From positions 1 through 23,970 of the forward strand of contig RQOI01000236.1 in NCBI GenBank assembly GCA_003854995.1: a stretch of 23,970 nt of DNA, read 5' to 3'. Shown in pieces: positions 23,483 to 23,970 of the stretch. The stretch's first letter is position 1, and each line of letters starts with the position of its first letter. The notes beneath the pieces are model-generated. The model was not told where the DNA came from and made no database searches. It saw nothing but the letters and a program-made list of their open reading frames with translations. The DNA comes from Candidatus Zhuqueibacterota bacterium. Lineage in GTDB: Bacteria > Zhuqueibacterota > Zhuqueibacteria > Residuimicrobiales > Krinioviventaceae. A program made the translations under genes and the position numbers.

Positions 23483-23970
23483 TCAAAATTCCATGCCAAT
23501 AGTTGCTGGTGCCTTTAAAATGAATTTTGCACTTTGCGAGATGAACAGCAGCGCCAGAATGATGAGCGCCACCGAAAACGCCGCGAGGATGTAGCTCCCC
23601 GCCAAAAAGCTCTTCAGGGTCAATTGCACGAGCGCCGCCAGGGTCATGAGGATCATGAAAAGCATGGGAAATATGATGATTTGATAGGTTCTGCCAGTGC
23701 TCTTGAGCCAGATGAAGAGAATGATCAACGCCAATGCCGCGATCAGCTGATTCGCGCAGCCAAAGATGGGCCAGATGATCTGCCATTTGGTGAACGCGGC
23801 GGCTGCGCCGATGGTCACGGTGATGAGCGTGGCGCCGATTTTGGATTTTAAAGGCGCATCGATTCGCATCTTGGCCAGTAAAGCGTTCTGATCAGCGGTG
23901 CGCTGCAAGATGGAGCGCGCGACGCGGGCGACCGAGTCCAGGCTGGTCAGGGCGAAAGAGGATATGGCCA
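23483..23970 (-). CDS. cstA: CstA-family transporter, C-terminal part (runs off the right edge)
   Basis: The last 161 residues are visible; the start lies beyond the window, and a TTG near 23908 is not the true start because the frame is open to the edge and conserved there. SFALTSLDSVARVARSILQ and WPIFGCANQLIAALALIILF are signature segments of CstA, an inner-membrane carrier for pyruvate and peptides during carbon starvation. Three or four hydrophobic helices follow, ending in GMEF and TGA. The Shine-Dalgarno of the kinase remnant overlaps the stop, so they were one transcription unit. The helices suggest an undamaged C-terminus. Confidence 0.92.
   Translation of the reverse strand, partial: AISSFALTSLDSVARVARSILQRTADQNALLAKMRIDAPLKSKIGATLITVTIGAAAAFTKWQIIWPIFGCANQLIAALALIILFIWLKSTGRTYQIIIFPMLFMILMTLAALVQLTLKSFLAGSYILAAFSVALIILALLFISQSAKFILKAPATIGMEF

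Overview
The window looks like chromosomal DNA from a Gram-negative, diderm bacterium of the FCB assemblage (Calditrichota, KSB1/Zhuqueibacterota or a related candidate lineage). This is inference. The basis is C-terminal domains of the type IX secretion (T9SS/FlgD-like) kind on secreted proteins, a PorV/UPF0164-type outer-membrane protein, a kinase-plus-sigma-54-activator gene, and mixed codon use at moderate GC. UGA is the ordinary stop codon of several intact genes here, for example at 859-861 and in leuS.

Layout. On the plus strand, 1-2829 holds the end of a secreted T9SS-like protein followed by a PorV-like barrel fused to OmpA and AMIN domains, closed by a strong terminator. On the minus strand, 2966-4722 is a sugar-1-kinase/nucleotidyltransferase pair resembling AmgK/MurU. 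On the plus strand, 4819-7539 is a promoter, tRNA-Ala(GGC), a terminator, leuS and another terminator. From 7667 to 17094 six minus-strand genes lie close together or overlap and probably form one operon. In transcription order they are a lipoprotein with an in-frame UGA, a rifampicin-phosphotransferase-like enzyme, an MrfA-like helicase, an MrfB-like exonuclease, GalE and a TPR protein. Farther right on the minus strand come a Tat-exported sugar isomerase coupled to a GNAT-like protein (17179-19302), a Y-family polymerase homologue lacking catalytic acids (19490-20692), two broken genes (21107-21935 and 22407-23473), and the C-terminus of a CstA transporter running off the right edge.

The most interesting item is the gene at 16123-17094. 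It encodes a predicted lipoprotein related to UshA-like phosphoesterases. An in-frame UGA falls exactly where relatives carry the second Cys of a PCGC...GGLARR motif. A stable hairpin with a GGA loop lies 25 nt downstream, matching the expected geometry of a bacterial SECIS element. I read it as a probable selenoprotein. It heads the operon containing the RPH-like phosphotransferase and the MrfAB-type repair pair, which raises the possibility of a stress or toxin-response cassette. That functional link is speculative.

A family of short dispersed sequences (CCGAGTTCGCCGAGAA and ACACGAAGGACACAGAGA types) sits in several intergenic gaps, once as an inverted pair. Both broken genes keep good N- and C-termini around an internal loss plus a frame change.
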